Below are positions 26,850 through 37,036 of a DNA stretch of 64,000 nt, in pieces (the first letter of the stretch is position 1; each line of letters starts with the position of its first letter). The notes beneath the pieces are model-generated. The model did not search any database and was not told the origin of the DNA. It saw nothing but the letters and a program-made list of their open reading frames with translations. The position numbers and the translations under genes are program-made. This DNA is from an uncultured Burkholderiales bacterium (GTDB taxonomy: Bacteria > Pseudomonadota > Gammaproteobacteria > Burkholderiales > Burkholderiaceae_C): contig CAJAYT010000097.1 of assembly GCA_903949285.1 (NCBI GenBank), positions 20,645 through 84,644 on the forward strand. The letters are read 5' to 3'.

Positions 26850-28709
26850 CTATAGAGAATCCAGTTTTTTTCCAGAAAGGGCTTGTTGAATTCCACGGTT
26901 CATGCGGTTGGCTGCGAATTTCTCGGTCTCATGGGCAAGCTCACTGGTCAAGGACTCTATCATTGAATAATCAGTCGTTGAAATCTGCGTTTGTAATTTG
27001 ATGACTATGGACTTGATTGTCGCTAACTCTTCTGAGCTTAACAAATCGGAGTCCATTGCTAATGCACTTTGCGTTGCCAAAATCATTCGATCCGCGTCTA
27101 CCCGTGCCTCAGCGAGGGCTCGGGCTAACTTGTCCTCCTCCGCAGTTGCAAATCCGTCTTGGAGCATTCTTGCGATGTCATCATCACTTAATCCGTAAGA
27201 GGGTTTAACCTCAATTTTTGCCGCGACCCCACTTTGTATTTCCTTCGCCTCAACACTCAATAATCCATCAGCGTCTACCGTAAAGGTCACCCGTATCCGA
27301 GCAGCGCCAGCTGCCATGGGGGGAATTCCCCTGAGCTCAAAACGGGCCAAACTGCGACAGTCTACAACCATGTCGCGCTCGCCTTGTACGACATGAAGGG
27401 AAAGCGCTGTTTGTCCGTCTTTGTAGGTCGTAAAGTCCTGAGCCATGGCCGTTGGAATGGTTTGGTTTCGGGGCACAATTCTCTCTACCAAACCACCCAT
27501 TGTCTCGACGCCCAAAGATAAGGGAATGACATCCAAAAGTAGCAACGAGTCACCCTGTGCATTGCCTGCAAGTTGTTCGGCTTGGATAGCTGCCCCAATC
27601 GCAACTACCTCATCTGGATTAAGGTTAATTAGGGGCTCTTTTTTGAAAAAATCCTTGACAGCTCTTTGAATGTGGGGCATCCGCGTTGAACCACCCACCA
27701 TCACCACACCCTTAACGTCACTAAATTTAAGAGATGCGTCTCGGAGTGCTTTTTTAACGCAGCCCAAAGCACGCTCAACGAGTGGTTTTGTAATATCTTG
27801 AAATTGCTCCACTGAGATAAGTGTTTTTATGTTGCACGTGCTGAGCGTTGCTTCAAAGTAAACCTGACTATTGGAGCTGAGTAATTCCTTAACTCTGCGA
27901 GACTGCGCAATCAGCAGGGCTTTTTCTGAATCAGATAAAGGCTGCGAAATGGCTTGTTGATTTAAGACAAAGGACATGAGGGCGTGATCGAAATCATCCC
28001 CCCCTAGGTGAGAGTCGCCCCCGGTTGCAAGTACCTCAAATACCCCCTTGGAGAGGTTAAGGATAGAGATGTCAAAAGTGCCCCCACCTAAATCAAAAAC
28101 CGCGTAAGTGCCCTCGCTCTCGTTTTCTAAGCCGTAGGCTATAGCGGCAGCAGTGGGCTCATTAATCAGCCTTAAAACATTTAATCCAGCTAGTTGCGCA
28201 GCATCCTTTGTTGCCTGCCTTTGAGCATCATCAAAGTAAGCCGGCACCGTTATGACAGCGCCGTAGATGTCGTCATCAAAAGTATCTTGGGCCGTATATC
28301 TAAGGGTGGCCAATATCTCAGCACTTATCTCAACTGGGGATTTTTCGCCATCACAAGTTTGGATTGAAAGCATTCCAGGCTTATCAATGAGATGCAAAGG
28401 TATATCTTCTACATTCTTTATGTCTTTGAGCCCCCTGCCCATAAATCGTTTGACTGATACGATGGTGTTGGTTGGGTCAAGATGTCTATTTTCTAAAGCT
28501 TTAGCTCCAATTTGTCTGCCTCCACCAGTCATATACCTAACTGCAGAGGGCAGCATGACTGATCCGTCTTCATTGGGCAAACACTCTGCAACTGAGTTTC
28601 GAACACTCGCAACAAGGGAGTGTGTCGTCCCTAAGTCAATCCCTATAGCTATTCTTCGCTCATGAGGATTTGGGGCTTGACCGGGTTCAGATATTTGAAG
28701 AAGTGCCAT
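26850..28709 (-). CDS. hscA: Fe-S protein assembly chaperone HscA (Hsp70 family)
   Basis: Specialised Hsp70 that drives cluster release from IscU by ATP hydrolysis. The ATPase domain has [15 protein letters not shown] near residue 22, the [17 protein letters not shown] motif, [16 protein letters not shown] and [13 protein letters not shown]. The substrate-binding domain follows ([10 protein letters not shown] onward). The 619 residues fit HscA rather than the longer DnaK, and there is no acidic EEVD-type tail. It lies between hscB and fdx. Confidence 0.96.
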   Translation of the reverse strand: MALLQISEPGQAPNPHERRIAIGIDLGTTHSLVASVRNSVAECLPNEDGSVMLPSAVRYMTGGGRQIGAKALENRHLDPTNTIVSVKRFMGRGLKDIKNVEDIPLHLIDKPGMLSIQTCDGEKSPVEISAEILATLRYTAQDTFDDDIYGAVITVPAYFDDAQRQATKDAAQLAGLNVLRLINEPTAAAIAYGLENESEGTYAVFDLGGGTFDISILNLSKGVFEVLATGGDSHLGGDDFDHALMSFVLNQQAISQPLSDSEKALLIAQSRRVKELLSSNSQVYFEATLSTCNIKTLISVEQFQDITKPLVERALGCVKKALRDASLKFSDVKGVVMVGGSTRMPHIQRAVKDFFKKEPLINLNPDEVVAIGAAIQAEQLAGNAQGDSLLLLDVIPLSLGVETMGGLVERIVPRNQTIPTAMAQDFTTYKDGQTALSLHVVQGERDMVVDCRSLARFELRGIPPMAAGAARIRVTFTVDADGLLSVEAKEIQSGVAAKIEVKPSYGLSDDDIARMLQDGFATAEEDKLARALAEARVDADRMILATQSALAMDSDLLSSEELATIKSIVIKLQTQISTTDYSMIESLTSELAHETEKFAANRMNRGIQQALSGKKLDSL

Positions 28710-28807
28710 TTAATTAGGTATGAGATTGATAGTTAAGTTTGTATATTTAGAAACATCAATTGGAGTTTCAGAGAAATTGTAATGAGGAGTTTGGAGTGCT
28801 GTCAGAT

Positions 28808-29401
28808 CTAATTGCGATCCAGGAGGTCTGTTTTTTTGTCAATATCAGCCTGAAATCGATCCACAAACATCATAGATCGAACAATCTTGGAGGCCTCAAG
28901 GAAATCGGCTTTTGTATCAATTGCTTTGATACAGTCTAGTTCTAGTTTTGACTTCAGCCGATCGACCTCTTCCTGTAAAGCCTCTAATTCTGAAAGCGTT
29001 TTGGCCTCTTCTAGTTCTTCTCGCCACTGCATTTGCTCAGTCAAGAATTCCAGTGGCATAGCAGTATTTTTTTCTGCTTCAATAGGCACTGCATTTAATT
29101 CACACAAATAAGCAAAACGGGATATGGGGAATTTTAAGCGTTGGTAGGCTTCGTTAACTCTTATGGAATATTGCATGGCAGCTCTGGCTGCACTATCTCC
29201 ACGGCTTGCGAACCGGTCAGGGTGTGTCATCGCTTGCAACTCTTTCCAACGTCGCGACAAAGAGCTTAAGTCTATTGCGGCTTGTGGGGTGAGCTGGAAC
29301 AACTCGAAATCAGTCGACTGTAAGTCAATGACCGTTTGATCGGTGGTTTGGCTCACATCAAACTCTGAAGGATTCTCCGCAACCACATCGATCGCGTTCA
29401 T
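28808..29401 (-). CDS. hscB: Fe-S assembly J-domain co-chaperone HscB
   Basis: Delivers IscU to HscA and stimulates its ATPase. The J domain carries HPD (60-62 in the long frame, [11 protein letters not shown]), followed by the C-terminal three-helix IscU-binding domain. The longest frame starts at an ATG (29401) that overlaps the end of iscA by 44 bp. A GTG at 29356, just after the iscA stop, would remove 15 residues with no family match. The J domain proper begins about residue 31 ([10 protein letters not shown]), so either start is workable. Confidence 0.92.
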   Translation of the reverse strand: MNAIDVVAENPSEFDVSQTTDQTVIDLQSTDFELFQLTPQAAIDLSSLSRRWKELQAMTHPDRFASRGDSAARAAMQYSIRVNEAYQRLKFPISRFAYLCELNAVPIEAEKNTAMPLEFLTEQMQWREELEEAKTLSELEALQEEVDRLKSKLELDCIKAIDTKADFLEASKIVRSMMFVDRFQADIDKKTDLLDRN

Positions 29402-29681
29402 TTGGGTTGTTAAATTTAAACCCTTCGTTCAGACCTTCTCTTACAAAGTCGAGTTGAGTTCCGTCTATATAAGCCAAGCTTTTGGGGTCAACTAAGACCT
29501 TAATGCCCTGGTCCTCAAAGACGATGTCCTCAGGAGCCAACTCGTCAACGTATTCAAGTTTATATGCAAGACCCGAACAGCCCGTTGTTTTGACACCCAA
29601 GCGAACGCCTACGCCCTTACCTCTTTTAGATAAGTAACGGTTAACGTGTTTAGCAGCTGCTGGTGTCAAAGTAACGGACAT
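29358..29681 (-). CDS. iscA: Iron-sulfur assembly A-type carrier IscA
   Basis: A-type carrier that passes [4Fe-4S] or [2Fe-2S] clusters to target proteins. The 107-residue protein has the three invariant cysteines Cys35 (TTGCSGLAY), Cys99 and Cys101 (RCGCGESF). It lies between iscU and hscB in the standard ISC order. Confidence 0.96.
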   Translation of the reverse strand: MSVTLTPAAAKHVNRYLSKRGKGVGVRLGVKTTGCSGLAYKLEYVDELAPEDIVFEDQGIKVLVDPKSLAYIDGTQLDFVREGLNEGFKFNNPNERDRCGCGESFRV

Positions 29682-29719
29682 GATAGGCTTTATTGGTTCA
29701 AAAGTTAAAACGCAAGGTT

Positions 29720-30106
29720 TCAGTGAGTATGCTTTTTCTTGTAATCATCCACTGCAGCCTTGATGGCATCTTCTGCAAGAATGGAGCAGTGAATCTTCAC
29801 AGGTGGAAGGGCCAGTTCCTCTGCGATTTGGCTGTTCTTCAAGGAAGCCGCTTCATCTAAAGTTTTCCCTTTTACCCACTCCGTTACAAGTGATGAGGAA
29901 GCGATCGCAGAGCCGCATCCGTAGGTTTTAAAACGAGCGTCCTCGATGACACCTGTTTGCGGATTAACCTTGATTTGAAGCTTCATAACGTCTCCACACG
30001 CTGGAGCACCCACCATGCCAGTACCCACCGAATCATCACCTTTTTCAAAGGATCCTACATTGCGGGGATTTTCGTAATGATCGATTACTTTTTCACTGTA
30101 TGCCAT
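29720..30106 (-). CDS. iscU: Fe-S cluster scaffold IscU
   Basis: Scaffold on which IscS sulfur and iron form a new cluster. The 128-residue protein has ligands Cys37, Asp39, Cys64 and Cys107 (GAPACGD, YGCGSAI, KIHCSIL). The HscA recognition motif LPPVK is at 100-104. Directly downstream of iscS, separated by 74 bp. Confidence 0.97.
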   Translation of the reverse strand: MAYSEKVIDHYENPRNVGSFEKGDDSVGTGMVGAPACGDVMKLQIKVNPQTGVIEDARFKTYGCGSAIASSSLVTEWVKGKTLDEAASLKNSQIAEELALPPVKIHCSILAEDAIKAAVDDYKKKHTH

Positions 30107-30180
30107 TTGAATAACTCCTCAGTATGAACTGTATTTTTTGTTTGTTGAAAGGGGTGGTAATGACACTCAACTTGATTTGC

Positions 30181-31401
30181 TCAATGAGCTGCCCATTGGA
30201 TAGAGCTCAAATCTACGCCGTCTTTATACATCTCCCATAGCGGGCTTAGCTCGCGCAGCTTGAGTACATTTTGGGTAATTGTAGAAATCGCATATTCAAT
30301 TTCTTGATCCTCTGTAAATCTGCCGACCGTCATCCGAAGACTACTGTGAGCTAACTCATCACTACGCCCTAATGCTCTGAGCACGTAACTGGGCTCCAAA
30401 CTCGCAGACGTGCAGGCCGATCCCGATGAGACGGCTAACCCTTTGATTCCCATGATCAATGATTCACCTTCAACGTAGTTAAAACTAATGTTGAGGTTGT
30501 GGGGAACGCGCTTTTGAAGGTTTCCGTTGATGAAGACTTGCTCCATTGATTGCAGGCCTTCAATCAACCTCTTTTGTAGTCTGAGCGCTTTATCGTAGTC
30601 TTGCTTCCACTCAAGCTTGGCCAATTTAAAGGCCTCACCCATACCCACGCATTGATGAGTCGGCAAAGTGCCTGAGCGCATACCCCGCTCGTGTCCGCCG
30701 CCGTGGATCTGAGCTTCAATGCGAATTCTTGGCTTTCTTCTAACGAACAATGCGCCCATACCTTTGGGGCCGTAGGTTTTGTGGGACGAAAAACTCATTA
30801 AATCAACTGGTAATTTAGCCAAGTCGATTTCAATTTTTCCAGTCGCTTGCGCGGCGTCCACATGGAAAATAATTCCTTTTTCTCTGCACATGTTTCCAAT
30901 TGTTACGATGTCTTGGATTACACCAATCTCATTGTTAACATGCATCACGCTGATCAAAATGGTGTCACTGCGAATAGCATCTTTCAGCCGGTCAAGATCT
31001 AAGAGGCCGTCTTCTTGTACATCCAGATAAGTAACCTCAAAACCTTGACGCTCGAGCTCACGCATAGTGTCCAAAGTTGCTTTATGTTCTGTCTTGACCG
31101 TTATGAGGTGACGGCCCCTGGTTTTATAAAACTGGGCAGCGCCCTTGATCGCTAAATTGATGGATTCAGTAGCACCTGAGGTCCATACGATTTCTCTGGG
31201 GTCCGCACCGACGAGATCCGCTACTTGAGCCCGAGCATTCTCCACAGCCTCCTCCGCCTCCCAGCCCCAGGCGTGACTGCGAGAAGCTGGATTGCCAAAA
31301 TGCTCTCTCAACCATGGAACCATTGCATCAACAACTCTTGGGTCAACGGGCGTTGTCGCTCCGTAGTCAAGGTAGATGGGAAAGTGAGGTGTCATATCCA
31401 T
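30181..31401 (-). CDS. iscS: Cysteine desulfurase IscS
   Basis: PLP enzyme that removes sulfur from cysteine and hands it to IscU and to tRNA-thiolation proteins. The 406-residue protein has PLP lysine Lys208 ([12 protein letters not shown]), the mobile-loop catalytic Cys330 ([13 protein letters not shown]) and the start [15 protein letters not shown]. The C-terminal WAAH tail and length match the group I (IscS) type rather than SufS. Second gene of the ISC operon. Confidence 0.97.
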   Translation of the reverse strand: MDMTPHFPIYLDYGATTPVDPRVVDAMVPWLREHFGNPASRSHAWGWEAEEAVENARAQVADLVGADPREIVWTSGATESINLAIKGAAQFYKTRGRHLITVKTEHKATLDTMRELERQGFEVTYLDVQEDGLLDLDRLKDAIRSDTILISVMHVNNEIGVIQDIVTIGNMCREKGIIFHVDAAQATGKIEIDLAKLPVDLMSFSSHKTYGPKGMGALFVRRKPRIRIEAQIHGGGHERGMRSGTLPTHQCVGMGEAFKLAKLEWKQDYDKALRLQKRLIEGLQSMEQVFINGNLQKRVPHNLNISFNYVEGESLIMGIKGLAVSSGSACTSASLEPSYVLRALGRSDELAHSSLRMTVGRFTEDQEIEYAISTITQNVLKLRELSPLWEMYKDGVDLSSIQWAAH

Positions 31402-31485
31402 GATCGTTGCTTTGTTACAGGTTTTTTGAATGGATTCTTGTTCAAACGTGTTGAAGAAGAGGAGATATTTACAATTTCAGTGCAA

Positions 31486-32022
31486 TTAAGCTTTTGTGAA
31501 GGCGTTGCCTAAAGCAAAAACTGAGTTGGGTGCATTCACGCGGATAGGCTTAGACATCGGCATTGCGGAAATAGCACGCTTCATGGAGGGCTTGCCATCC
31601 AAATCAACACCTTTTGCGACCTGGTCATCCACGAGTTTTTGAAGGGTTACGGAGCTTAGGAACTCAATCATTCTTTCGTTCAGTGATGCCCACAGTTCAT
31701 GTGTCATGCAACGACCTGTGTCTCCTAAGCAATTCTCCTTACCCCCACAGTGCGTTGCGTCGATGGGTTCATCAACAGACATGATGATTTCGGAGACGGT
31801 AATGTTGCTAGGGTTGCGGCCCAAGGTGTAACCACCACCCGGCCCCCTCGTAGACTCGACTAAGTCATTACGACGTAACTTTCCAAAGAGTTGCTCTAAA
31901 TAAGACAGGGAAATTTGCTGTCTTTGGCTTATTGCGGCCAATGTCACTGGACCTGAGTTTTGGCGAAGAGCCAAATCGATCATGGCGGTAACTGCAAAAC
32001 GGCCTTTTGTGGTGAGACGCAT
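31486..32022 (-). CDS. iscR: Fe-S cluster regulator IscR
   Basis: Rrf2-family winged-helix regulator that senses cluster supply by binding a [2Fe-2S] cluster and represses the isc operon. I place the start at the ATG at 32022 ([14 protein letters not shown]), preceded by AGGAG. An upstream ATG at 32070 would add 16 unconserved residues. Cluster cysteines are 92, 98 and 105 in [21 protein letters not shown]. The C-terminus is longer than in E. coli (about 179 residues). A type-1 IscR site lies 80 bp upstream, so autoregulation is likely. Confidence 0.95.
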   Translation of the reverse strand: MRLTTKGRFAVTAMIDLALRQNSGPVTLAAISQRQQISLSYLEQLFGKLRRNDLVESTRGPGGGYTLGRNPSNITVSEIIMSVDEPIDATHCGGKENCLGDTGRCMTHELWASLNERMIEFLSSVTLQKLVDDQVAKGVDLDGKPSMKRAISAMPMSKPIRVNAPNSVFALGNAFTKA

Positions 32023-32101
32023 ATGTAAACTCCTAAATACACCCATGAACAATGACAGATATAGATCCAATCAATTCAGACCCAAAACGTATTCAAGGGG
32101 T

Positions 32102-32126
32102 TAAGTCGACTGATTAAGTCAAGTTT
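32102..32126 (-). promoter_or_regulatory. Type-1 IscR binding site upstream of iscR
   Basis: A 25-bp imperfect palindrome whose core reads CGACT-GATT-AAGTC (32107-32120), flanked by AAGT and AAGT. It agrees with the recalled E. coli type-1 consensus (Y-GACT-n4-AGTC-R core with AGT/AGT flanks) at nearly every fixed position. It is about 80-104 bp before the iscR ATG, where repression of the isc operon by [2Fe-2S]-IscR is expected. Confidence 0.65.
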
Positions 32127-32318
32127 ACCAGAAACCCAACGATTTGGTAGGGTATTGTGCTTTAAAACCCTTTCACGAGTGCGTTTATTAGTTATTAAGC
32201 ATTCTTTTATGATGAAAAATATCCGGTTTTACATATAAAAACAGCCCGAGAGCGGTCAAGTAAATATAGGGGATTCTAGTAACTCTTAAAGGTAGCCTGG
32301 CCATACATGCATCTTGTA

Positions 32319-34481
32319 TCACGCAGAGTTCAACTGGATGGAGTCCCTTCCAGAGGCGCCAAATGCCTTTTCCCTTACCTTGGCCAATTGATCCCGGGTT
32401 CTGGCTGCGCTTTCAAACTCTAAGTTCTTAGCGTGATCCATCATCTGCTTTTCAAGCCGCTTGATTTCCCGGGATAGCTCTTTCTCGTTCATAGCATCTA
32501 TAGATGCGGATTGAGCCGCCAGTTGAGCGTCCTTGCCAGACTTCTCACTGTAAACACCGTCAATGAGGTCTTTGACCTCCTTGAAAACACCTCGCGGTGT
32601 AATTCCTTGTTCAAGGTTATGTTGAATTTGCTTACTGCGCCTGCGCTCGGTCTCAGAGATAGCCTTACGCATCGACTCCGTAACTCTGTCACCGTATAGG
32701 ATCGCCTTGCCAGAGAGATTTCTGGCCGCGCGACCAATAGTTTGAATCAAACTTCGCTCCGAGCGAAGGAATCCTTCCTTGTCAGCGTCTAGTATGGCAA
32801 CGAGAGAAACCTCTGGCAAATCAAGACCCTCTCTGAGCAAGTTAATTCCTACCAACACATCAAAAACACCAAGTCTTAAGTCACGAAGAATCTCTACCCT
32901 CTCAACGGTATCAATATCACTATGCAAATAACGCACCTTGACACCGTTGTCAGAGAGGTAATCCGTTAACTGCTCAGCCATACGTTTGGTCAATGTTGTT
33001 ATCAATACCCGCTCTCTTTTATCGCTCCTTTTCTTGATCTCTTGAAGAACGTCATCAACTTGGTGCGCAGCAGGTCTTACTTCAATTTCAGGATCGACCA
33101 AGCCGGTTGGACGCACCAACTGTTCAACGACCTGACCTGCGTGCGTGTTCTCATAGTCACTTGGAGTAGCTGAGACAAAGATAACTTGACGCATCCTTTG
33201 CTCTAACTCTTCGAGTTTGAGTGGGCGGTTATCAAGTGCACTGGGTAATCTGAACCCGTATTCAACAAGAGTTGATTTTCTTGAGCGGTCTCCGTTGTAC
33301 ATTCCAGAGAATTGCCCCATCAATACATGGCTTTCGTCCATGAACATAATGGCATCCTTGGGTAAGTAATCTGTGAGCGTACTGGGCGGGTCTCCCGGTT
33401 TTGCGCCTGAGAGGTGTCTCGTATAGTTCTCAATTCCTTTGCAGTGGCCTATCTCACTGAGCATTTCCAAATCAAACCGAGTTCTCTGCTCCAGGCGCTG
33501 TGCTTCAACGAGCTTGCCTTGACCGACCAGTTCCTTAACCCTGTCTGAGAGTTCGATTTTGATGGTCTCAACCGCCGCAAGAACACGGTCTCGAGGGGTA
33601 ACGTAGTGACTGGATGGGTATACCGTAAACCTCGGTATTTTTTGTTTAACGTGTCCGCTCAAGGGATCAAAGAGCGTGAGCGACTCGATTTCATCATCAA
33701 AGAGTTCTATGCGAATAGCAAGTTCACTGTGCTCAGCAGGGAAAATATCGATCGTGTCCCCACGAACTCTAAATTTGCCTCTAGAAAATTCAATCTCATT
33801 ACGCTCGTACTGCATCCTAACCAGTTGGGCAATAACGTCTCTTTGACCAAGCTTATCACCAGCCCTGAGGGTCATCACCATCTGGTGATAACTCTCAGGC
33901 TCGCCGATACCGTAAATGGCGGAGACAGAGGCAACAATAATTACGTCTCGCCTCTCCAAAATACTTTTGGTGCAAGATAAGCGCATTTGCTCAATGTGTT
34001 CATTGATAGCACTGTCTTTTTCAATAAACATATCCCTTTGAGGTACGTATGCCTCAGGTTGATAGTAGTCGTAATAACTAACAAAATATTCAACTGCATT
34101 CTTAGGGAAAAACTCTCTAAACTCAGAATACAGCTGCGCAGCTAATGTCTTATTGGGAGCGAACACCATCGCTGGACGTCCCAGTCTAGCTATGACGTTT
34201 GCCATGGTAAATGTCTTGCCTGAGCCCGTTACACCAAGTAGTGTTTGAAACGATTCGCCATTTTCGATGCCTTCCACTAATAAATCTATAGCTTGGGGCT
34301 GGTCCCCTGCGGGCGGGTAAGGTTGAAATAACTCAAAGGGAGATCCAGGAAATTGAACGAATTCGCCCTCTTGATCATTGTGCGATAAATCGATGGACTC
34401 AAGCATTTTGGGAAGATTGGATTTAAAAAAACAGACTAGAGGAGATGTTGAAATTTGATGTTTTGATTGAGAAATCTTCAA
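32319..34481 (-). CDS. uvrB: Excinuclease ABC subunit B
   Basis: Damage-verification helicase of nucleotide excision repair. It has Walker A GVTGSGKT (83-90 of the long frame), the damage-clamping [12 protein letters not shown] hairpin, DESHVLMGQ motif II, and QTIGRAARN motif VI. The C-terminal UVR domain that binds UvrC is [18 protein letters not shown]. The longest frame has 720 residues; the ATG at residue 26 (34406, [11 protein letters not shown]) is the more likely start because the first 25 residues look non-conserved. It is downstream of nothing obvious and divergent from the aminotransferase gene. Confidence 0.96.
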   Translation of the reverse strand: MKISQSKHQISTSPLVCFFKSNLPKMLESIDLSHNDQEGEFVQFPGSPFELFQPYPPAGDQPQAIDLLVEGIENGESFQTLLGVTGSGKTFTMANVIARLGRPAMVFAPNKTLAAQLYSEFREFFPKNAVEYFVSYYDYYQPEAYVPQRDMFIEKDSAINEHIEQMRLSCTKSILERRDVIIVASVSAIYGIGEPESYHQMVMTLRAGDKLGQRDVIAQLVRMQYERNEIEFSRGKFRVRGDTIDIFPAEHSELAIRIELFDDEIESLTLFDPLSGHVKQKIPRFTVYPSSHYVTPRDRVLAAVETIKIELSDRVKELVGQGKLVEAQRLEQRTRFDLEMLSEIGHCKGIENYTRHLSGAKPGDPPSTLTDYLPKDAIMFMDESHVLMGQFSGMYNGDRSRKSTLVEYGFRLPSALDNRPLKLEELEQRMRQVIFVSATPSDYENTHAGQVVEQLVRPTGLVDPEIEVRPAAHQVDDVLQEIKKRSDKRERVLITTLTKRMAEQLTDYLSDNGVKVRYLHSDIDTVERVEILRDLRLGVFDVLVGINLLREGLDLPEVSLVAILDADKEGFLRSERSLIQTIGRAARNLSGKAILYGDRVTESMRKAISETERRRSKQIQHNLEQGITPRGVFKEVKDLIDGVYSEKSGKDAQLAAQSASIDAMNEKELSREIKRLEKQMMDHAKNLEFESAARTRDQLAKVREKAFGASGRDSIQLNSA

Positions 34482-34660
34482 ATCAACAGCGTAGGATACC
34501 TAAATTCCCAAAAAAGGTCACTGGAGAGGGCTAAAATATTGGATATGCAATGCCTTTGAAGGGACATTAAAGGATTCAGACCTTTTTGATTCTTCAATTT
34601 TTATGGCTAACCGCGTATTCTCCTCCCAATTTCAATAATTACCTAATAAGGCCTTGAACA

Positions 34661-35863
34661 ATGTCGTTGTTTACCGCAGTCGAGATGGCACCCAGAGACC
34701 CAATTTTGGGCTTGAATGAGCAATTTGCCACTGATAAGAACCCCCTAAAAGTCAATCTTGGTGTCGGCGTTTATTTTGATGATAACGGCAAGATACCTTT
34801 ACTCGAGTGCGTTCAATTGGCGGAAAAAGCCTTAATTGCAAAGCCTACAGCGAGAGGTTATTTGCCCATTGACGGAATTGCAGCATACGATGCTGCTGTT
34901 AAATCCCTTGTATTTGGTGAGGGATCCGAGCCTGTAACATCCGGTCGTGTCGCGACCGTACAAACACTTGGCGGTACAGGTGGACTTAAAGTTGGAGCTG
35001 ACTTTTTAAAGAAACTCCTTCCTAACTCTGGCCTTATGATATCTGACCCAAGCTGGGAAAATCACAGAGCCTTGTTCACACAAGCTGGTTTCAACGTTAC
35101 GACTTACGGCTACTATGATGCGGCTAAAAAGGGGATAGATTTCGACGCCATGTTGGCGTCATTGAACGCGGCGCCAAAACAGACTATTGTTGTCCTTCAC
35201 GCATGCTGTCACAACCCAACAGGTTACGACATAACACCTACGCAGTGGGATAAGGTGATTGAGACTGTGAAAAGCCGTGAGTTAACACCTTTCCTTGATC
35301 TGGCTTATCAAGGTTTTGGAGTTGGCCTGACAGAGGACGGTGCTGTCATCGGCAAATTCATTCGCTCTGGGATGAATTTTTTCGTATCTACTTCGTTCTC
35401 TAAAAGCTTCAGCTTATACGGTGAGCGCGTTGGAGCTCTCTCTGTAGTGTGCTCAGATAAGGCTGAGTGCGACCGAGTGCTCTCTCAGTTAAAGATTATG
35501 GTCAGAACCAACTACTCTAATCCGCCGATTCACGGAGGCTCAGTTGTAGCCCATGTTCTCAACACCCCGGAACTTCGCGCGCTTTGGGAAAAAGAATTAG
35601 GTGAAATGCGTGTACGCATTAAACTGATGCGAAAAATGCTAGTGGAGGGGCTTGCCAAAGCGGGTGTCAAAGAAAATATGGACTTCATCACGGACCAAAT
35701 TGGTATGTTCAGTTACTCTGGCTTGTCCAAGGATCAAATGGTGAGGCTACGCAACGAGTTTGGCGTCTACGGAACTGACTCAGGTCGAATGGCAGTGTCA
35801 GCGCTCAATACTAAGAATGTAGAGCACGTTGCGACTTCAATCGCAGCAGTCATGAAGGCTTAA
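34661..35863 (+). CDS. Aromatic-amino-acid / aspartate aminotransferase (class I, subgroup I-alpha)
   Basis: PLP-dependent transaminase, 400 residues, closely of the E. coli AspC/TyrB type. It has the opening SLFTAVEMAPRDPILGLNEQF, NLGVGVYFDDNG, HACCHNPTGYD (the Asn184 region), PLP-anchoring Asp213 and Tyr216 in FLDLAYQGFG, Schiff-base Lys248 in STSFSKSFSLYGERVG, and a substrate Arg near SGRMAVSALN. It exchanges amino groups between aspartate or aromatic amino acids and 2-oxoglutarate. AspC and TyrB preference cannot be told apart from the sequence alone. It is a single gene between divergent uvrB and a convergent phosphoribosyltransferase. Confidence 0.93.
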   Translation: MSLFTAVEMAPRDPILGLNEQFATDKNPLKVNLGVGVYFDDNGKIPLLECVQLAEKALIAKPTARGYLPIDGIAAYDAAVKSLVFGEGSEPVTSGRVATVQTLGGTGGLKVGADFLKKLLPNSGLMISDPSWENHRALFTQAGFNVTTYGYYDAAKKGIDFDAMLASLNAAPKQTIVVLHACCHNPTGYDITPTQWDKVIETVKSRELTPFLDLAYQGFGVGLTEDGAVIGKFIRSGMNFFVSTSFSKSFSLYGERVGALSVVCSDKAECDRVLSQLKIMVRTNYSNPPIHGGSVVAHVLNTPELRALWEKELGEMRVRIKLMRKMLVEGLAKAGVKENMDFITDQIGMFSYSGLSKDQMVRLRNEFGVYGTDSGRMAVSALNTKNVEHVATSIAAVMKA

Positions 35864-35873
35864 AGTTCTAATG

Positions 35874-35908
35874 AGGACGACTTACGGATGTTATCCCTAG
35901 GTCGTCCT
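35874..35908. terminator. Inverted repeat between convergent genes
   Basis: Perfect 8-bp arms AGGACGAC (35874-35881) and GTCGTCCT (35901-35908) lie between the stops of the aminotransferase (+) and the phosphoribosyltransferase (-). This is a good position for a bidirectional terminator. The loop is 19 bases and the flanking T-run is poor. Confidence 0.45.
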
Positions 35909-35913
35909 TCCCG

Positions 35914-36471
35914 CTACTTCTCAGGACTAAGTCCATCAAAATCTGACTTCTTGAGAAGAGACAACAAGCTCACCCCGCCAATGCCTGTGAGCTCTAAGCC
36001 TCCTTCCTCTTGATCAACGACAACCAAAGCGTGAGTCACAACGGCACCTAAGGCACGTAGCTTTCTTGTCGTGGTCATTACCTCCCCTCCTGAGGTCGCG
36101 ATATTTTCAAGAACGAGCACATTTTTGCCTTTAATATCTACGCCCTCCACTACTCTTTGAGTCCCGTATTTTTTTGCTTCCTTTCGAATAAACGCGCACT
36201 CCAGCCCTGTATGCTGGGACAGCATGATCGATAAGGGAATTGTGCCCATCTCTCTGCCGGCAATGATCTGAACCGAGGGCGGCACCAAGCTGGCCATATA
36301 TCTTGTTATCGTGTCTAAGAGTTGAGGGTGAGAGAAAACCGCATACTTGTCAATGTACAAGTTGGAGACCCTACCAGAGCGTAATTTGAATTGTCCGCTC
36401 AAAAAGGCTTTGTTCATGATCATTTGCGCCAACGACCTTCTATGATCTTTCTGAACTAAATTGGTCTTCAT
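35914..36471 (-). CDS. Orotate phosphoribosyltransferase-like protein
   Basis: A 185-residue type I phosphoribosyltransferase fold resembling PyrE: LSGQFKLRSGRVSNLYIDKY near the start (OPRT hood), AGREMGTIPLS, a flexible loop with RKEAKKYGT, and the PRPP loop NVLVLENIATSGGEVM (117-132). In active OPRTs this loop is VxDD or VEDVxT, with paired acidic residues that hold the ribose hydroxyls of PRPP. Here the pair is Glu122-Asn123, so the second acid is lost. It may be a true but divergent OPRT or a paralogue with another role. It stands alone with a 136-bp upstream gap. Confidence 0.75.
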   Translation of the reverse strand: MKTNLVQKDHRRSLAQMIMNKAFLSGQFKLRSGRVSNLYIDKYAVFSHPQLLDTITRYMASLVPPSVQIIAGREMGTIPLSIMLSQHTGLECAFIRKEAKKYGTQRVVEGVDIKGKNVLVLENIATSGGEVMTTTRKLRALGAVVTHALVVVDQEEGGLELTGIGGVSLLSLLKKSDFDGLSPEK

Positions 36472-36607
36472 TTACATCTGCCTTAACTAGTGTCTAGAAA
36501 GACTTCATAATACATTAGCTAAGTTGAACTGAATAGAGTGAGTTACCCCTGTGTTTATACAAATTTCTCCGACTAAGTGAACAACCAACAGGTCGGTAAA
36601 GTAGCGT

Positions 36608-37036
36608 TCAAAGCCCTAATGAGGGCGCACCAGCGGAGGTTTTAAACTGAGAATAATTGAGACTTGGATCAAAGAAATCTAACGCTAAGTCGTAAATGGT
36701 TTCTCTAATTCTCTTTGCTGACAATAGAGAAAATTGCTGTCCATCAGACGTGTGTATGACGAATGCAGGACCCGTGTCGCTAACTAAAATTTTGAGGCTC
36801 CATGACTTATTGGCAATATCGATTTTTAGCGATACATAGTATTTCTCACTGTCTTTGAAAAGAAAGTGTTGGACGCTTACAAGTTGAGGTGTGAATTTTT
36901 CTACCAAAGAAGACTCCAACAGCGTGAGCTCCGAGTCCATCAATCTTATGAATTCTTTGTCTCTGCTTAAAGTGACAATTGCATACTGAACCTCGTGCCT
37001 ATCCACTACTTTTAGACGGTCCGGATCGCTCATCAT
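36608..37036 (-). CDS. Protein of unknown function
   Basis: A 142-residue frame, not recognised. It starts MMSDPDRLKVVDRHEVQYAI and has regular alternating beta-type segments in the middle (KYYVSLKIDIANKSWSLKILVS; GPAFVIHTSDGQQFSLLS), suggesting a small beta-sheet domain. No signal peptide or membrane helix. The C-terminus (FDPSLNYSQF) is aromatic-rich. The codon pattern looks coding-like, but I have no independent evidence of expression. It is convergent with nothing; upstream is a 272-bp gap. Confidence 0.55.
   Translation of the reverse strand: MMSDPDRLKVVDRHEVQYAIVTLSRDKEFIRLMDSELTLLESSLVEKFTPQLVSVQHFLFKDSEKYYVSLKIDIANKSWSLKILVSDTGPAFVIHTSDGQQFSLLSAKRIRETIYDLALDFFDPSLNYSQFKTSAGAPSLGL

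Noticed and set aside
34577..34600. Terminator-like AAAGG/CCTTT hairpin upstream of the aminotransferase
   Set aside because: Only five base pairs and in a promoter region; too weak to list.
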